Translations under genes and position numbers: made by a program
Virus record (IMG/VR): IMGVR_UViG_3300022602_003213
Span: 1-49,369 of that record
DNA: 49,369 nucleotides
Direction: 5' to 3' (one strand)
Source of the DNA: a virus
Notes under the pieces: generated by a model
Database searches by the model: none
Told to the model about the DNA's origin: nothing
The model's input: the letters and a program-made list of their open reading frames with translations, nothing else
Shown here: in pieces, positions 1 to 8,082 of the stretch
Numbering within the stretch: the stretch's first letter is position 1
Layout of the letters: the number at the start of each line of letters is the position of its first letter

Positions 1-2
1 TG

Positions 3-437
3 GTATGTGTCACAGCCAGTCAGTTGAACAGAAGTGCCACACAGGAACAAGAACATGATCACAGCATGATCAGCGGTGGCATATCCAAGATCCAAACAGC
101 AGATAATGTGATATCGATCTTTGCCAGTGCGGCAATGAAAGAGCGCGGGCAGTATCAGATCCAGTTCTTGAAGACACGCAGCTCCAGCGGCGTTGGTAGC
201 AAGGTCTATCTGGGCTTTGATCAGAACACGCTAAAGATATTTGATTTGGATGAAGAACAGCAGAACATGCTGCAGGGCGGCGGTGCTGGTGCAGATGTGT
301 TCAATGATCTGCGCAGGAAGAATCTCAATCCCCCGCCCAAGGGCATGACAGACACGCCGGCAGCAGCTAGACCCGGAGTGGATATCAGCAAGAGCTTGGG
401 TCAGCTCAGCAGCTTAACAAGCTTGATTAGGCGTTAG
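3..437 (+). CDS. Replicative DNA helicase, DnaB/gp41 type (C-terminal end, 5' truncated by window edge)
   Basis: The reading frame is open from base 3 and enters from outside the window, so this is the tail of a larger gene. The first residues read VCVTASQLNRSA, which matches the RecA-fold segment of DnaB-family helicases (TASQLNR). It continues with GGISKIQTADNVISI and the FLKTRSSSGVGSK segment, both typical of the C-terminal ATPase domain of replicative helicases in marine T4-type phages. The protein would unwind DNA ahead of the phage replisome. The last 60 residues are a low-complexity tail. The TTG at 24 should not be taken as a start, because the homology continues upstream of it. The 3' end overlaps the minus-strand gene by 11 bases. 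Confidence 0.8.
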   Translation, partial: VCVTASQLNRSATQEQEHDHSMISGGISKIQTADNVISIFASAAMKERGQYQIQFLKTRSSSGVGSKVYLGFDQNTLKIFDLDEEQQNMLQGGGAGADVFNDLRRKNLNPPPKGMTDTPAAARPGVDISKSLGQLSSLTSLIRR

Positions 438-891
438 TGATAGGCTTCTTGTAGATCTGGCGCAGGCGATTGACCACCTTCTGCGCATTGCTGGTATCAG
501 TGCTCATCAATTTAGTAAATGCAGCTGCTAGCTCCTTGAGCTGATCAGGGTCAGTAGGCTCTGACCCACTGCGCAGCTGATTAAAAGCAGTCTTGAATAA
601 TTGTGCGTTTTGCAAGCCTAGATCACCGGCCAGAGAACTCAAACTGAATTTTTCAGCTGCGGTATCACGAGGTTCGGTCATGACCTTTTCAATGTCTGCA
701 TCATCCTGAGGCTGATCTTCTGTACCAGCTTCTGGTTCTAGTGACGCAGGTTCTTCTGCTGGAGCTTCTGCTGCTGGAGCTTCTGGCTCAGCAGGGGCGG
801 CTGCATCATCGCTGCCCAATATACCGGCATCTGCCTCAGCAAGGCGGCGCATCAATTCGCGCATGGCATCTGATTGCAGTGTGATGTTCAT
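427..891 (-). CDS. Hypothetical acidic phage protein with Ala/Pro/Glu-rich linker
   Basis: A 154-residue protein with three visible parts: a short helical N-terminus (MNITLQSDAMRELMRRLAE), a low-complexity acidic Ala/Pro/Glu linker at about residues 28-65, and a helical C-terminal half (about 80-150). It is preceded on the minus strand by a CGGAG ribosome-binding site and by a late-promoter-like GATAAATACC. I do not recognise a family. It runs divergently from the late operon beginning at 973 and tail-to-tail with the helicase. The organisation (helical ends, flexible linker) would fit a virion or scaffold-associated protein, but that is inference. Confidence 0.7.
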   Translation of the reverse strand: MNITLQSDAMRELMRRLAEADAGILGSDDAAAPAEPEAPAAEAPAEEPASLEPEAGTEDQPQDDADIEKVMTEPRDTAAEKFSLSSLAGDLGLQNAQLFKTAFNQLRSGSEPTDPDQLKELAAAFTKLMSTDTSNAQKVVNRLRQIYKKPITNA

Positions 892-916
892 GGTCAGCTC
901 CGGATGGTTTATAAAA

Positions 917-926
917 GGTATTTATC
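917..926 (-). promoter_or_regulatory. T4-late-type promoter motif for the 427-891 gene
   Basis: On the minus strand the bases read GATAAATACC, close to the T4 late -10 element TATAAATA, 26 bases upstream of the start codon at 891. The plus-strand motif CTAAATA lies only 17 bases away, making a compact divergent late promoter pair. Confidence 0.45.
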
Positions 927-942
927 GGGCAACTGGCCGTAA

Positions 943-949
943 CTAAATA
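943..949 (+). promoter_or_regulatory. T4-late-type promoter motif heading the 973-6018 operon
   Basis: CTAAATAATC, 23 bases before the ATG at 973. It is the only such motif before the six overlapping genes up to 6018, which therefore probably form one late transcript. Confidence 0.5.
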
Positions 950-972
950 ATCAACCTATTACGAGGATCACC

Positions 973-1224
973 ATGGCTGACAAGATCAACAGCTTCATAG
1001 ACGAATTGGATAAGTTCGTCCCTGCCAAGAGCAAACACACGGTGATTGAGAGCCGAGCAAGCCATGTTATTGCCAGTGCTATCAATCTTGTGCAGCTGAT
1101 CAGAGAGAATTATTCAGAAGAAGATGCGCAGGATCTCATCAAGAGATTACACCGCAGCATAATGAGCGAGGATCAACGCAAGTTCATACGCAAGATAAAA
1201 GAGCTGAAGGTGAACCAGCCATGA
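973..1224 (+). CDS. Small helical hypothetical protein
   Basis: An 83-residue, strongly charged, predicted all-helical protein with a good ribosome-binding site (ACGAGG) before the ATG. It is the first gene of the late operon and its TGA overlaps the next ATG (ATGA), suggesting translational coupling. No family recognised; the residues around SEEDAQDLIKRLHRSI suggest a helical protein-protein interaction module. Confidence 0.65.
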   Translation: MADKINSFIDELDKFVPAKSKHTVIESRASHVIASAINLVQLIRENYSEEDAQDLIKRLHRSIMSEDQRKFIRKIKELKVNQP

Positions 1225-1937
1225 GAGCACAGGAATATTCAAAAGACAATCTAGAAGAATTTTGGCAGCCTCTACAGAAATGGTTGACCGGTTTGATGCC
1301 AACCAAAGACACTGAACTAGCTGGCGGTGCCAAAGAGATGCAGCGATATGTCAATGGATTCATTCTTGAGATATCAAAGCTAGCTGGCAGATATCAAGAT
1401 GCAGATGGCAAGCCAATAACCAAGGCAACCATGAACCAATTGCCTACCAAGGCACTGTACCTCTACATGCGCAAGATGAAGCTGCCTGATGCAGAGATAA
1501 ACCGAATCTTAAAATCCATGAAGACCAAACTGGGCACTGGTATTAAGCCAGTTGATGTTGCAGCTGCCACACTTGCAGATGATGACTCTACTATACAGAG
1601 CATCTGGGGTGTCCAGGACGGTGCAACTGCTGACATGCTGATTGATAAACTGATAGGCGTGGCTGCTGTTCGCAAGATGGAGATAGAAAAGCTTGGGGAC
1701 AAGGCAGATCAAACAGCTCAGCAGCCTCAACAAGGTAAAATAGCAGCAGGCGGAGCAGCAACATCAGGTGGTACAGTGCCAGATGGAACAGCAACAGGTG
1801 CTGCAGCAACATCAGGTGGTACAACGCCAAGCGCAGCAGGTACTACAGCGTCAGCTCCTGCTGCAAACCTTCAGAGTTCTAACAACCGCATTGCTATGGC
1901 GCAACAGGCACTGAGACAGCTAGCAGGTGTAGCATGA
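1221..1937 (+). CDS. Late-operon protein with CTS-like N-terminus and Gly/Ala/Thr-rich tail
   Basis: A 238-residue protein. The N-terminus MRAQEYSKDNLEEF resembles those of several other proteins here (see the 1934, 5809, 12124 and 14976 genes) and T4 internal-protein targeting peptides. Residues to about 160 look helical. Residues about 165-215 form a low-complexity Gly/Ala/Thr/Ser tract that contains two copies of AATSGGT, so this part is probably disordered. Start and stop overlap both neighbours by the ATGA pattern. No enzyme motif is visible. A virion or injected protein is my inference from the operon and N-terminus. Confidence 0.65.
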   Translation: MRAQEYSKDNLEEFWQPLQKWLTGLMPTKDTELAGGAKEMQRYVNGFILEISKLAGRYQDADGKPITKATMNQLPTKALYLYMRKMKLPDAEINRILKSMKTKLGTGIKPVDVAAATLADDDSTIQSIWGVQDGATADMLIDKLIGVAAVRKMEIEKLGDKADQTAQQPQQGKIAAGGAATSGGTVPDGTATGAAATSGGTTPSAAGTTASAPAANLQSSNNRIAMAQQALRQLAGVA

Positions 1938-3928
1938 AAGCACATGAATTCAGAGACGAATTATTTGAATCTCTAGCGTATGACACTGATGCTAGGACAT
2001 TGCGTCAGCTCACTGAGATGCGAGACAATTTTGTCAAACCATACAGAGCATGGTTAAGCCAGAGCCTCAATGAAAGCAGATTGCGAGAAGCAGCTGCAAT
2101 TGATCCCACTACCTATGATAAGATAATGGCAGATTTCAATGCAATGAAGCCTGCTGAACAGCCTAAGGCTACCAGCTTGGGCGACATCGTGCCTGAGAAA
2201 CTGCAGCATCAGTTCTATGACAAGATACCAGATGCCAATAAAAGCACGCCTGTCAAGGGATTTGCTGACAAGATCAAAACTGCATTGTCAGCAGTGAAAG
2301 ATGCTGCTGCCAAGCAGGAGTTAATGAAGCTGGCGCAGACTGCTGTAAAAAATCCAGCATTACAAAGCCTAGCATTGACAGCTATATCCGGTGCAGCAGG
2401 TGCAGCAGTGTTGATGACCACAGCAAGTCCCCAGGCGGCAGGCGCAGTAGCTGGCGGTCTAGCCAGCATAGCTCGTGCCAAGATGGCAGGACAGGATTGG
2501 AAGTCGGCTGCCAAAGCTGGCGCCAAGGGCGCTGCCATGGGCCTGGCTGCTGGTGCCATAGGCGGCCTAGCAGCCAGCGCAGTTGGTCAACTTGGTCACA
2601 TGATGATGGCCAATACCAGCACTAATGCTCCGGTGGCGGATCCTCAGCATCCCAAGGACATAGAAGACATGCTGAATGATCTCAAGCAGATGGCCAAGGA
2701 TGGTAAGATAACTGACCATAACAGCTACGAAAAAGCCCTTGATACAGTTATCGCAAACGCAGGCGAAGATGGTATCAGAGCCGAAGTTGACCGTAGTGAA
2801 TTAGACATGTATGCTGGCGCGGAGGCAGCACAGGCGCATGGTGGTAGCATGAGCGGTGGCAGTGCCGCCATAGAGAAAGCCTTTGTGGAGCTGAACAATC
2901 CAGAAGCTGCCAAAGGCTTTAATCAAGACATTGAAAATGCTGCAAAATTTCGTGATGAATACAACAAGGCTGTGCCAGGAAATGCTGGTTCTCCAGATGT
3001 TTCGCTGCCACCATCAGCAGAAACGCCGCCGCGTCGTTACAAAGCAGGTGTGCAAGGTTCATCAGGTTTGGCAAACAACATCGAAGATTTTGAAGAATCT
3101 ATTGCAGCCAACTTTGGACTGCGTGTTTTGCTTGAAGCCGGACCTGCCACTGATGAGGATCTATATCTAGCCCAGAAGAAAGCTGGATTCAGCGATGAGC
3201 AGATAAAATCAGTGTTTGACAAGTACGGGCTTGCACTGCCTGCTATGGCAGACAAGGCAACCAAGAAAGAACCAACTCTGGCAAAACCAGGAACAGCACA
3301 GCAGCCAGGTCAACCTCAGCCACAAGCAGCAGCCCCTGAACAACCAACAGCTAAGCCAGCTACAGCACCAGAACAACCAACAGCTAAACCAGCTACTGCA
3401 CCCGCATCATCACCTGCACCAACAGCAGCAACAGCCCCAACAACTGCGTCTGCACAAACACAAGCTCCCGTTATCAAGACGGGTGATGCAGAACTAGATA
3501 AAGAAGTAAATGACAAGCTAAGCAAGGAAGGCAAAGCTGCGGCAGAAGCATATCTACGAGAGATAATCTGGCAGGAGCGTCAAAAGTTACTGAGCTCAGC
3601 ACAGGGTATCCGCAGTGAGATAGCCAAGCTGAAACCCGCGCAGGCCAAGCAAGTTCTTGACATACTCAAGACACAAAAGATCACAGAAGCAACACGCTCT
3701 GCGCATCCCAATATCATACAGCAGATTGCCCTAGCAGTGGCTAAGCAAAAACCAAATAGTCGTGTTGCAATACTTCAGGATCTCAAGCTAATAGCTGGCA
3801 TTGCAAGGGGTAAAAAGCCAACGGCTGCTAAAACTACAGCTGCTCAGCCCGCTGCAGCACCTGCACAGACAGCAGCAGCGCCAGCAGCTGTATCGCAGTT
3901 TGAAGGACGTAGACGTGCGCCACGCTGA
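1934..3928 (+). CDS. Large late-operon protein with glycine-zipper segment
   Basis: 664 residues. N-terminus MKAHEFRDELFESL is CTS-like. Residues about 150-225 are a long Ala/Gly-rich segment with repeated GxxxG/AxxxG spacing (GAAGAAV, AAGAVAGGLA, AAGAIGGLAAS) that looks like a membrane-inserting glycine zipper. Residues about 450-515 are Pro/Ala/Gln/Thr-rich and include a direct repeat of EQPTAKPATAP. The C-terminal part (about 520-600) is helical, followed by another Ala/Pro tract. No catalytic motif is seen. A zipper in a late virion-operon gene would fit a protein that penetrates or pores a membrane at genome entry, but this is unproven. Confidence 0.65.
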   Translation: MKAHEFRDELFESLAYDTDARTLRQLTEMRDNFVKPYRAWLSQSLNESRLREAAAIDPTTYDKIMADFNAMKPAEQPKATSLGDIVPEKLQHQFYDKIPDANKSTPVKGFADKIKTALSAVKDAAAKQELMKLAQTAVKNPALQSLALTAISGAAGAAVLMTTASPQAAGAVAGGLASIARAKMAGQDWKSAAKAGAKGAAMGLAAGAIGGLAASAVGQLGHMMMANTSTNAPVADPQHPKDIEDMLNDLKQMAKDGKITDHNSYEKALDTVIANAGEDGIRAEVDRSELDMYAGAEAAQAHGGSMSGGSAAIEKAFVELNNPEAAKGFNQDIENAAKFRDEYNKAVPGNAGSPDVSLPPSAETPPRRYKAGVQGSSGLANNIEDFEESIAANFGLRVLLEAGPATDEDLYLAQKKAGFSDEQIKSVFDKYGLALPAMADKATKKEPTLAKPGTAQQPGQPQPQAAAPEQPTAKPATAPEQPTAKPATAPASSPAPTAATAPTTASAQTQAPVIKTGDAELDKEVNDKLSKEGKAAAEAYLREIIWQERQKLLSSAQGIRSEIAKLKPAQAKQVLDILKTQKITEATRSAHPNIIQQIALAVAKQKPNSRVAILQDLKLIAGIARGKKPTAAKTTAAQPAAAPAQTAAAPAAVSQFEGRRRAPR

Positions 3929-5066
3929 CATACTCATACCACAGCGTTGGTTCATCGCAGAAGCCAAGGCGCGCATCGATCATCCAGAAGATACGGTGTT
4001 CGACGAAGGATCTGCTGGTGCGAATCGTGCGCTCAACGCACTGGTACATGCCGCTGAACAACCACACACAGTGACCATAAAGTGGGATGGAAGTCCGGCG
4101 CTGATATTTGGTCGCGATGCTGAAGGTTTTACTCTGACTGATAACAGTGGATTCCGCAGCAAGAAGCCTGGCGGCATGCCTCGCAGTACCAGTGATCTCA
4201 ACACTATGCTGTTCATGCGCAAGCCCGACGATCCTGGTAGGCAAGACTATGCCAAGAGCATTGCCGGACTATATAGCATGCTTGAACGTGCTGTACCTGC
4301 CAACAAGCAGGAATACCTACAGGGCGACGTGCTTTGGACTAAGACTCCGGAGATAGCCAACGGTCATTATGTTTTCACGCCTAACAAGATAACCTATCGC
4401 ATACCAGTAGATAGCCCACTGGGCAAGCGTATTGGCAAGAGCCGTGCTGGTTTAGCTGTGCACAGCAGGTTTGATAGCCGAGAAGATGAAGAGCCGCGTG
4501 CTATCGGAGACATAGCCGGTAGTGGGCTGCGTGAGGTTCCCGGTTTGGTTATCATGGGACCAGAGATACGCGATCTAGAAAGCACTGAGCTGCCAAACAA
4601 GTCTATCACAACGCTGCGCAATTTTATCAACAGCAACAGCGCTGCTATAGATAGGTTTTTAGATCCTGCCAGTTTAGCATCAAGACAGCTGACCAATCTA
4701 CCAGATTTGATGAAGAAATACGTGAACAGCCGGGCCTATGCTGGCACACAAGGTCTGGCAGATGCAGCCAACGGTTTCATTGAATGGGCCAAGAGCAATA
4801 CCAAGGATATCTCTGACCGCAAGCGTGAGAATCTGCTGGCATGGATCAGCGAGAATACCAAAGGTTATGGTGCCACATGGATGATAGCTGATCAGCTAAC
4901 CAAACTCAAGGATGTTCTGAAGAGCAGCGTTGACACTCAGGTAGGCGGGACAGTCAGAGCTGATCTCAGAGATGTCCCAGGACATGAGGGTTATGTAGCA
5001 GACACGCCAAGCGGTAAGATAAAGCTGGTAAATCGCCCGCATTTCATGAAGAAGGACACAGCATGA
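3915..5066 (+). CDS. Putative nucleotidyltransferase/ligase-fold virion-operon protein (DUF6267-like)
   Basis: 383 residues from a GTG start at 3915, chosen because it follows an AAGGA site by 8 bases and gives the short overlap usual here; the open frame upstream is only a shadow of the previous gene. Motifs fit the covalent nucleotidyltransferase (DNA/RNA ligase) superfamily: TIKWDGSPA with K56-x-D58-G59 (motif I), GDVLW at 137-141 (motif III-like), EGYV at 358-361 (motif IV) and KIKLV at 368-372 (motif V). The pattern resembles proteins I recall from marine T4-type phages as DUF6267. If active it would form a lysine-AMP intermediate. Its place among late genes, away from replication genes, is unusual for a ligase. 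Confidence 0.6.
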   Translation: MRHADILIPQRWFIAEAKARIDHPEDTVFDEGSAGANRALNALVHAAEQPHTVTIKWDGSPALIFGRDAEGFTLTDNSGFRSKKPGGMPRSTSDLNTMLFMRKPDDPGRQDYAKSIAGLYSMLERAVPANKQEYLQGDVLWTKTPEIANGHYVFTPNKITYRIPVDSPLGKRIGKSRAGLAVHSRFDSREDEEPRAIGDIAGSGLREVPGLVIMGPEIRDLESTELPNKSITTLRNFINSNSAAIDRFLDPASLASRQLTNLPDLMKKYVNSRAYAGTQGLADAANGFIEWAKSNTKDISDRKRENLLAWISENTKGYGATWMIADQLTKLKDVLKSSVDTQVGGTVRADLRDVPGHEGYVADTPSGKIKLVNRPHFMKKDTA

Positions 5067-5812
5067 AGCTGTCATTGATTGATACCCTGGATGAGAACCA
5101 GCTGTTACGCACTAGGAATCCCAGCAATTTCAATGCCAAAGACATGGCAGAACTTGCTTTCTTATACTTGATAGCTTTGCATATCATGCGCAGCGAATAT
5201 GAGACTGCGCCGTTTGCCCAAGCATATGCTCGTCGCACCATGAGCCACAGCAACTTTGATCGCGAAGACCGACAAAACACTGATCTCTATCAGTTCCTTC
5301 ATGTGATCAAGGACCATGACAGTGTGATTGGGCAGCAGCTAAACCATCCAGAAGCCAATGATCTGTTTTGGCATCAGGTGCATTTCAACGGTGCTAGCAC
5401 CAGACAGCTGCTCACTGCCATGAGCCGCTCGCACTATGATGGCACTATGGCGAGGCGTTTGCTGATGAACATAGAGCAACAGCTGCACATCACCAACAGC
5501 AACTATCGCAGTGTGCGTCGTCTTGCCAGCGCGTGGGATACAGGACAGCTTGATACTGAACAAAAACAGCTCACAGTAACCAGATTGCTGCAGGCATTGC
5601 GTGCTAAGGCTCGCATGGGAGACATCATCAATCAGTTCCAACATCTGGCACATGTTAACAGATATGAGCTTCATGGTGTGCATGATGCAGAAACAGGCAC
5701 ACCATCGGCAGCAGTCAACAAGCGCGGCGGATTTGGATTGCTTAAAGGCCTAGCTGTAGCAGCTGGCATAGCAGCAGCAGATGCACTTATAAGAAAGGCA
5801 GCAAAGACATGA
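5063..5812 (+). CDS. Helical hypothetical protein with hydrophobic C-terminus
   Basis: 249 residues, overlapping the gene before (ATGA) and the gene after. Mostly helical by eye, with many His and Arg residues. The last 30 residues (GGFGLLKGLAVAAGIAAADALIRKA) are hydrophobic and glycine/alanine rich, similar in character to the zipper in the 1934 gene product two genes upstream. No family recognised. Probably another virion or injected protein of the same operon. Confidence 0.65.
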   Translation: MKLSLIDTLDENQLLRTRNPSNFNAKDMAELAFLYLIALHIMRSEYETAPFAQAYARRTMSHSNFDREDRQNTDLYQFLHVIKDHDSVIGQQLNHPEANDLFWHQVHFNGASTRQLLTAMSRSHYDGTMARRLLMNIEQQLHITNSNYRSVRRLASAWDTGQLDTEQKQLTVTRLLQALRAKARMGDIINQFQHLAHVNRYELHGVHDAETGTPSAAVNKRGGFGLLKGLAVAAGIAAADALIRKAAKT

Positions 5813-6018
5813 GGATCAGAGATTTAACAAAGAAAAACGGCGAGTTTCCTGATATCTCAGAAAGCGCCAGCGGAGGTGCTACCTCAGCAGGCAGTGTGGC
5901 TAGCATAGCCAATCCCATGGGTAATATCAACCGTCGCCCCAGTCTCTTTGGCTACATTCCCTATGAGGAACCAGACGACAAGCCAAAGAAGACCAAGAGA
6001 TCCCGCAAGCGCAGCTGA
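5809..6018 (+). CDS. Small basic-tailed protein, last gene of late operon
   Basis: 69 residues. Starts MRIRDLTKKNGEFPDIS, another example of the shared N-terminal signature, has a Ser/Gly/Ala-rich middle and ends in a strongly basic tail (KPKKTKRSRKRS) that could bind nucleic acid. It overlaps the preceding gene by ATGA. The next gene has its own promoter, so the operon probably ends here. Confidence 0.6.
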   Translation: MRIRDLTKKNGEFPDISESASGGATSAGSVASIANPMGNINRRPSLFGYIPYEEPDDKPKKTKRSRKRS

Positions 6019-6030
6019 AACAGCCTGCGG

Positions 6031-6038
6031 TATAAATA
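6031..6038 (+). promoter_or_regulatory. Perfect T4-type late promoter TATAAATA
   Basis: TATAAATA followed by ATC, 45 bases before the ATG at 6083. It is an exact match to the T4 late consensus. Together with the downstream terminator at 6911-6933 it isolates one gene as a single transcription unit. Confidence 0.65.
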
Positions 6039-6082
6039 ATCACAGCAAAACAATTTTGCATTAACTCTTAAGGAGAGAGAAA

Positions 6083-6880
6083 ATGACCGATCAAGTAAAT
6101 GGTAATTACCAGGCTGGTTCGTTCCTCAGTGGACAGCCAACATGGTGGGCATTCGCTACCGTGGTTCCAATGAGCCAGACCAATGTTGACACTCCAGTTG
6201 TTGACCTTCCTGGTTATCAGACCTATGCTACCCTTGGCACATGGACCAATGTCACTGTAACCAACGGTGCAGGTGTACCAACAACCTACAGCAGCCTAAA
6301 CACCTACCTCAATGCATTCTATCAGCAGCAGAACATGAACATTCTCGTGAATGCTTTCGCTGCTCGTGGCAACCCAGTGCAGGTTGGCGCTACCTACTTT
6401 GCAACCAAGACCATTAACGGCAATCCAGTTAATGGTAATGCTACATATTGGGCAGATGCTGGTTATACCAACAACATCAGCACTCCAACCAGCATATTTG
6501 GTACTTCTACATACAACTCAACCGTCAATTTCACCATTGTTACGATCAGCACTGAAAAGAACAATGAGTGGGAGCTCAATGGTTATTACAACTATGGTAC
6601 TGGTGCAGTTGCCACAACTCCTGATAACACCAATGTCAATGGTTACAATATCCTCAGCAGCAACACGCTGTATGGCGGTCTTGACGGCTTGCTCTGCTAT
6701 GATAACCAGAGTGGTCAGGTTGTCAGCGGTTCAAGCAACAGCAGCCCAGCTGCAGTAAACAGCACGTTTGCAACAACCAACACTGTTGCACCATACGTGA
6801 CTGCATTCAACACCAGCAGCACCAGCCTCTGCAACGTCATGGCTTCTCTGGACATGATGCTCCCAGGCAGCTTGATCTAA
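6083..6880 (+). CDS. Probable abundant late virion protein (unknown family)
   Basis: 265 residues, rich in Asn, Thr, Tyr, Gly and Ser with very few charged residues, a composition typical of beta-structured fibre, tube or decoration proteins. A strong AAGGAGAG ribosome-binding site lies 7 bases before the ATG. It is the only gene between an exact late promoter and a hairpin terminator, an arrangement expected for a highly expressed structural protein. Two Cys are present near the C-terminal half, and no signal peptide is evident. I cannot name the family; tail tube, head decoration or fibre component are the main options. Confidence 0.6.
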   Translation: MTDQVNGNYQAGSFLSGQPTWWAFATVVPMSQTNVDTPVVDLPGYQTYATLGTWTNVTVTNGAGVPTTYSSLNTYLNAFYQQQNMNILVNAFAARGNPVQVGATYFATKTINGNPVNGNATYWADAGYTNNISTPTSIFGTSTYNSTVNFTIVTISTEKNNEWELNGYYNYGTGAVATTPDNTNVNGYNILSSNTLYGGLDGLLCYDNQSGQVVSGSSNSSPAAVNSTFATTNTVAPYVTAFNTSSTSLCNVMASLDMMLPGSLI

Positions 6881-6910
6881 TAGATCAACCCCACAGGGTA
6901 CTGACACAGA

Positions 6911-6933
6911 AAGGGCACCTCCGGGTGCCTTTT
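6911..6933 (+). terminator. Rho-independent terminator
   Basis: Stem GGCACC (6914-6919), loop TCCG, stem GGTGCC (6924-6929), flanked by AA and followed by TTTT. It lies 31 bases after the stop of the 6083-6880 gene. Confidence 0.8.
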
Positions 6934-6947
6934 CGCATGAATAAGCA

Positions 6948-6954
6948 CTAAATA
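6948..6954 (+). promoter_or_regulatory. T4-late-type promoter motif
   Basis: CTAAATATC directly after the terminator and 22 bases before the start codon at 6976. It likely drives the 6976-9042 gene string. Confidence 0.5.
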
Positions 6955-6975
6955 TCACACTGGGGAGAGCAAGCA

Positions 6976-7149
6976 ATGCTGCTGGATGAAGTATTTGAGG
7001 GTGTCAAGCGCATCAAGCGAGCCTGGGTCCGCAAGGATGGCCAGCTTGCCAAGGTTGATCGTGAGGTTGGCCCACAGCGCGATCTGCCCAAGCTTGTCAA
7101 ACCAATGTTCCCCATAAAGAAACCAAGGTACGCAGATCCCAATGCTTGA
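6976..7149 (+). CDS. Small basic hypothetical protein (57 aa)
   Basis: ATG at 6976 preceded by GGGGAGAG; reads MLLDEVFEGVKRIKRAWVRKDGQ and ends at TGA 7147-7149. It is Lys/Arg/Pro rich. The next gene's ATG at 7142 lies inside its last codons (ATGCTTGA), an overlap of the kind seen throughout the window. The late motif, ribosome-binding site and overlap together support a real gene. No function assigned. Confidence 0.6.
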   Translation: MLLDEVFEGVKRIKRAWVRKDGQLAKVDREVGPQRDLPKLVKPMFPIKKPRYADPNA

Positions 7150-7855
7150 ATTCATACGTACCATAACCTCGGAGGATGATGACATGAGACGTCTCAAGAA
7201 GTTCGCACAGGTAGATCTCAATGGCGCGGAAGGTCTATATGAGACCACTGCTGACCGTTTCAGCCGCCAAGCGAAACATCATCTAAGCCAAGGAGAGATC
7301 GCAAGTGCGGTCTTGATACCTCAATATGAGATAGGCGAACAGGTCATATACGAAGGTAGATCAACTGAAGTGCGCATCGCACAAGGTCCGCGCAACACTG
7401 TGGGCATAATTGACAAAGGAAATCTCAAGATGGTACACGAGACCAAGATCAGCAAAAGAATAGAAGAAGGTGTGCTAGGCGGAGTTCAGGCCATGCCCAC
7501 ACTAAACCGCATGATGCAGCTGGCTGGATTGGAAAACAGCGGTGCGGTTATTGCCGAAGAAACACTGGTAGAAGACATGGGCAATGACATGTTGGGCAAG
7601 CTTGTAACCCAGGCAGAAAACATGCCACAGTACAAGGGCAATGCCGAAGCAGCTCGCTTCTATGTGATAGGCAGCGTGCTCAGTGCTATCAGCGGCAGCG
7701 TCAAAGCCAATCCACCGCAGACAGCAGCCGGACAAAAGAAACAGCAGGAACTGAACGCTTTGGCAGTGATGGGAGCTGATCTCATCAAGAGCGCACAAGA
7801 CATGACCAAAGCTAAGGCAGCTCCAGCAGCAGCAGGAACAGCAGCAACAGAATGA
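7142..7855 (+). CDS. Hypothetical phage protein with Ala-rich tail
   Basis: 237 residues. The central part (about 60-110) looks like a small beta domain (IGEQVIYEGRSTEVRIAQGPRNTVGII). It is followed by a short segment PTLNRMMQLAGLENSG and then a helical C-terminus ending in an Ala/Pro-rich tract. No catalytic residues recognised. It overlaps the next gene by ATGA. Probably part of a virion or assembly gene set, by position only. Confidence 0.6.
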   Translation: MLEFIRTITSEDDDMRRLKKFAQVDLNGAEGLYETTADRFSRQAKHHLSQGEIASAVLIPQYEIGEQVIYEGRSTEVRIAQGPRNTVGIIDKGNLKMVHETKISKRIEEGVLGGVQAMPTLNRMMQLAGLENSGAVIAEETLVEDMGNDMLGKLVTQAENMPQYKGNAEAARFYVIGSVLSAISGSVKANPPQTAAGQKKQQELNALAVMGADLIKSAQDMTKAKAAPAAAGTAATE

Positions 7856-8082
7856 AGTTCCTTGAGATCACAGGCGGATTGATGGTGCCAGTCAGCAATG
7901 ACGAGATGCTGGTCAGCGAGCGCGTGAGAGGTCACGGTGCTCCGTTACCTCGCAGGGAACTGAACGAGCGGGAGCAAGAGCTTGCTCGCCAACTGGTGTT
8001 CAGAGGTGTGCTAGACCGTGCGTTTATTGACGGTCGCACCTATTATACATACAATGATATTGAGTACGTGGAGAGAGACTGA
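7852..8082 (+). CDS. Small hypothetical protein, possible winged-helix-like fold
   Basis: 76 residues. N-terminal MKFLEITGGLMVPVSNDE, then a helical segment LNEREQELARQLVFRGVLDRAF and a beta-like DGRTYYTYND end. The pattern helix, turn, short strand pair is reminiscent of small winged-helix proteins and I recall similar short ORFs in marine T4-type phages, but I cannot name a function. Coupled to both neighbours. Confidence 0.6.
   Translation: MKFLEITGGLMVPVSNDEMLVSERVRGHGAPLPRRELNEREQELARQLVFRGVLDRAFIDGRTYYTYNDIEYVERD

Noticed and set aside
24-437. A small complete gene starting at the TTG at 24
   Set aside because: Helicase homology continues upstream to base 3 in the same frame, so it is the 3' end of a larger gene.
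3801-3914. An extended N-terminus for the nucleotidyltransferase-like protein
   Set aside because: This stretch is the out-of-frame reading of the previous gene and has the matching Gln/Leu-rich shadow composition.
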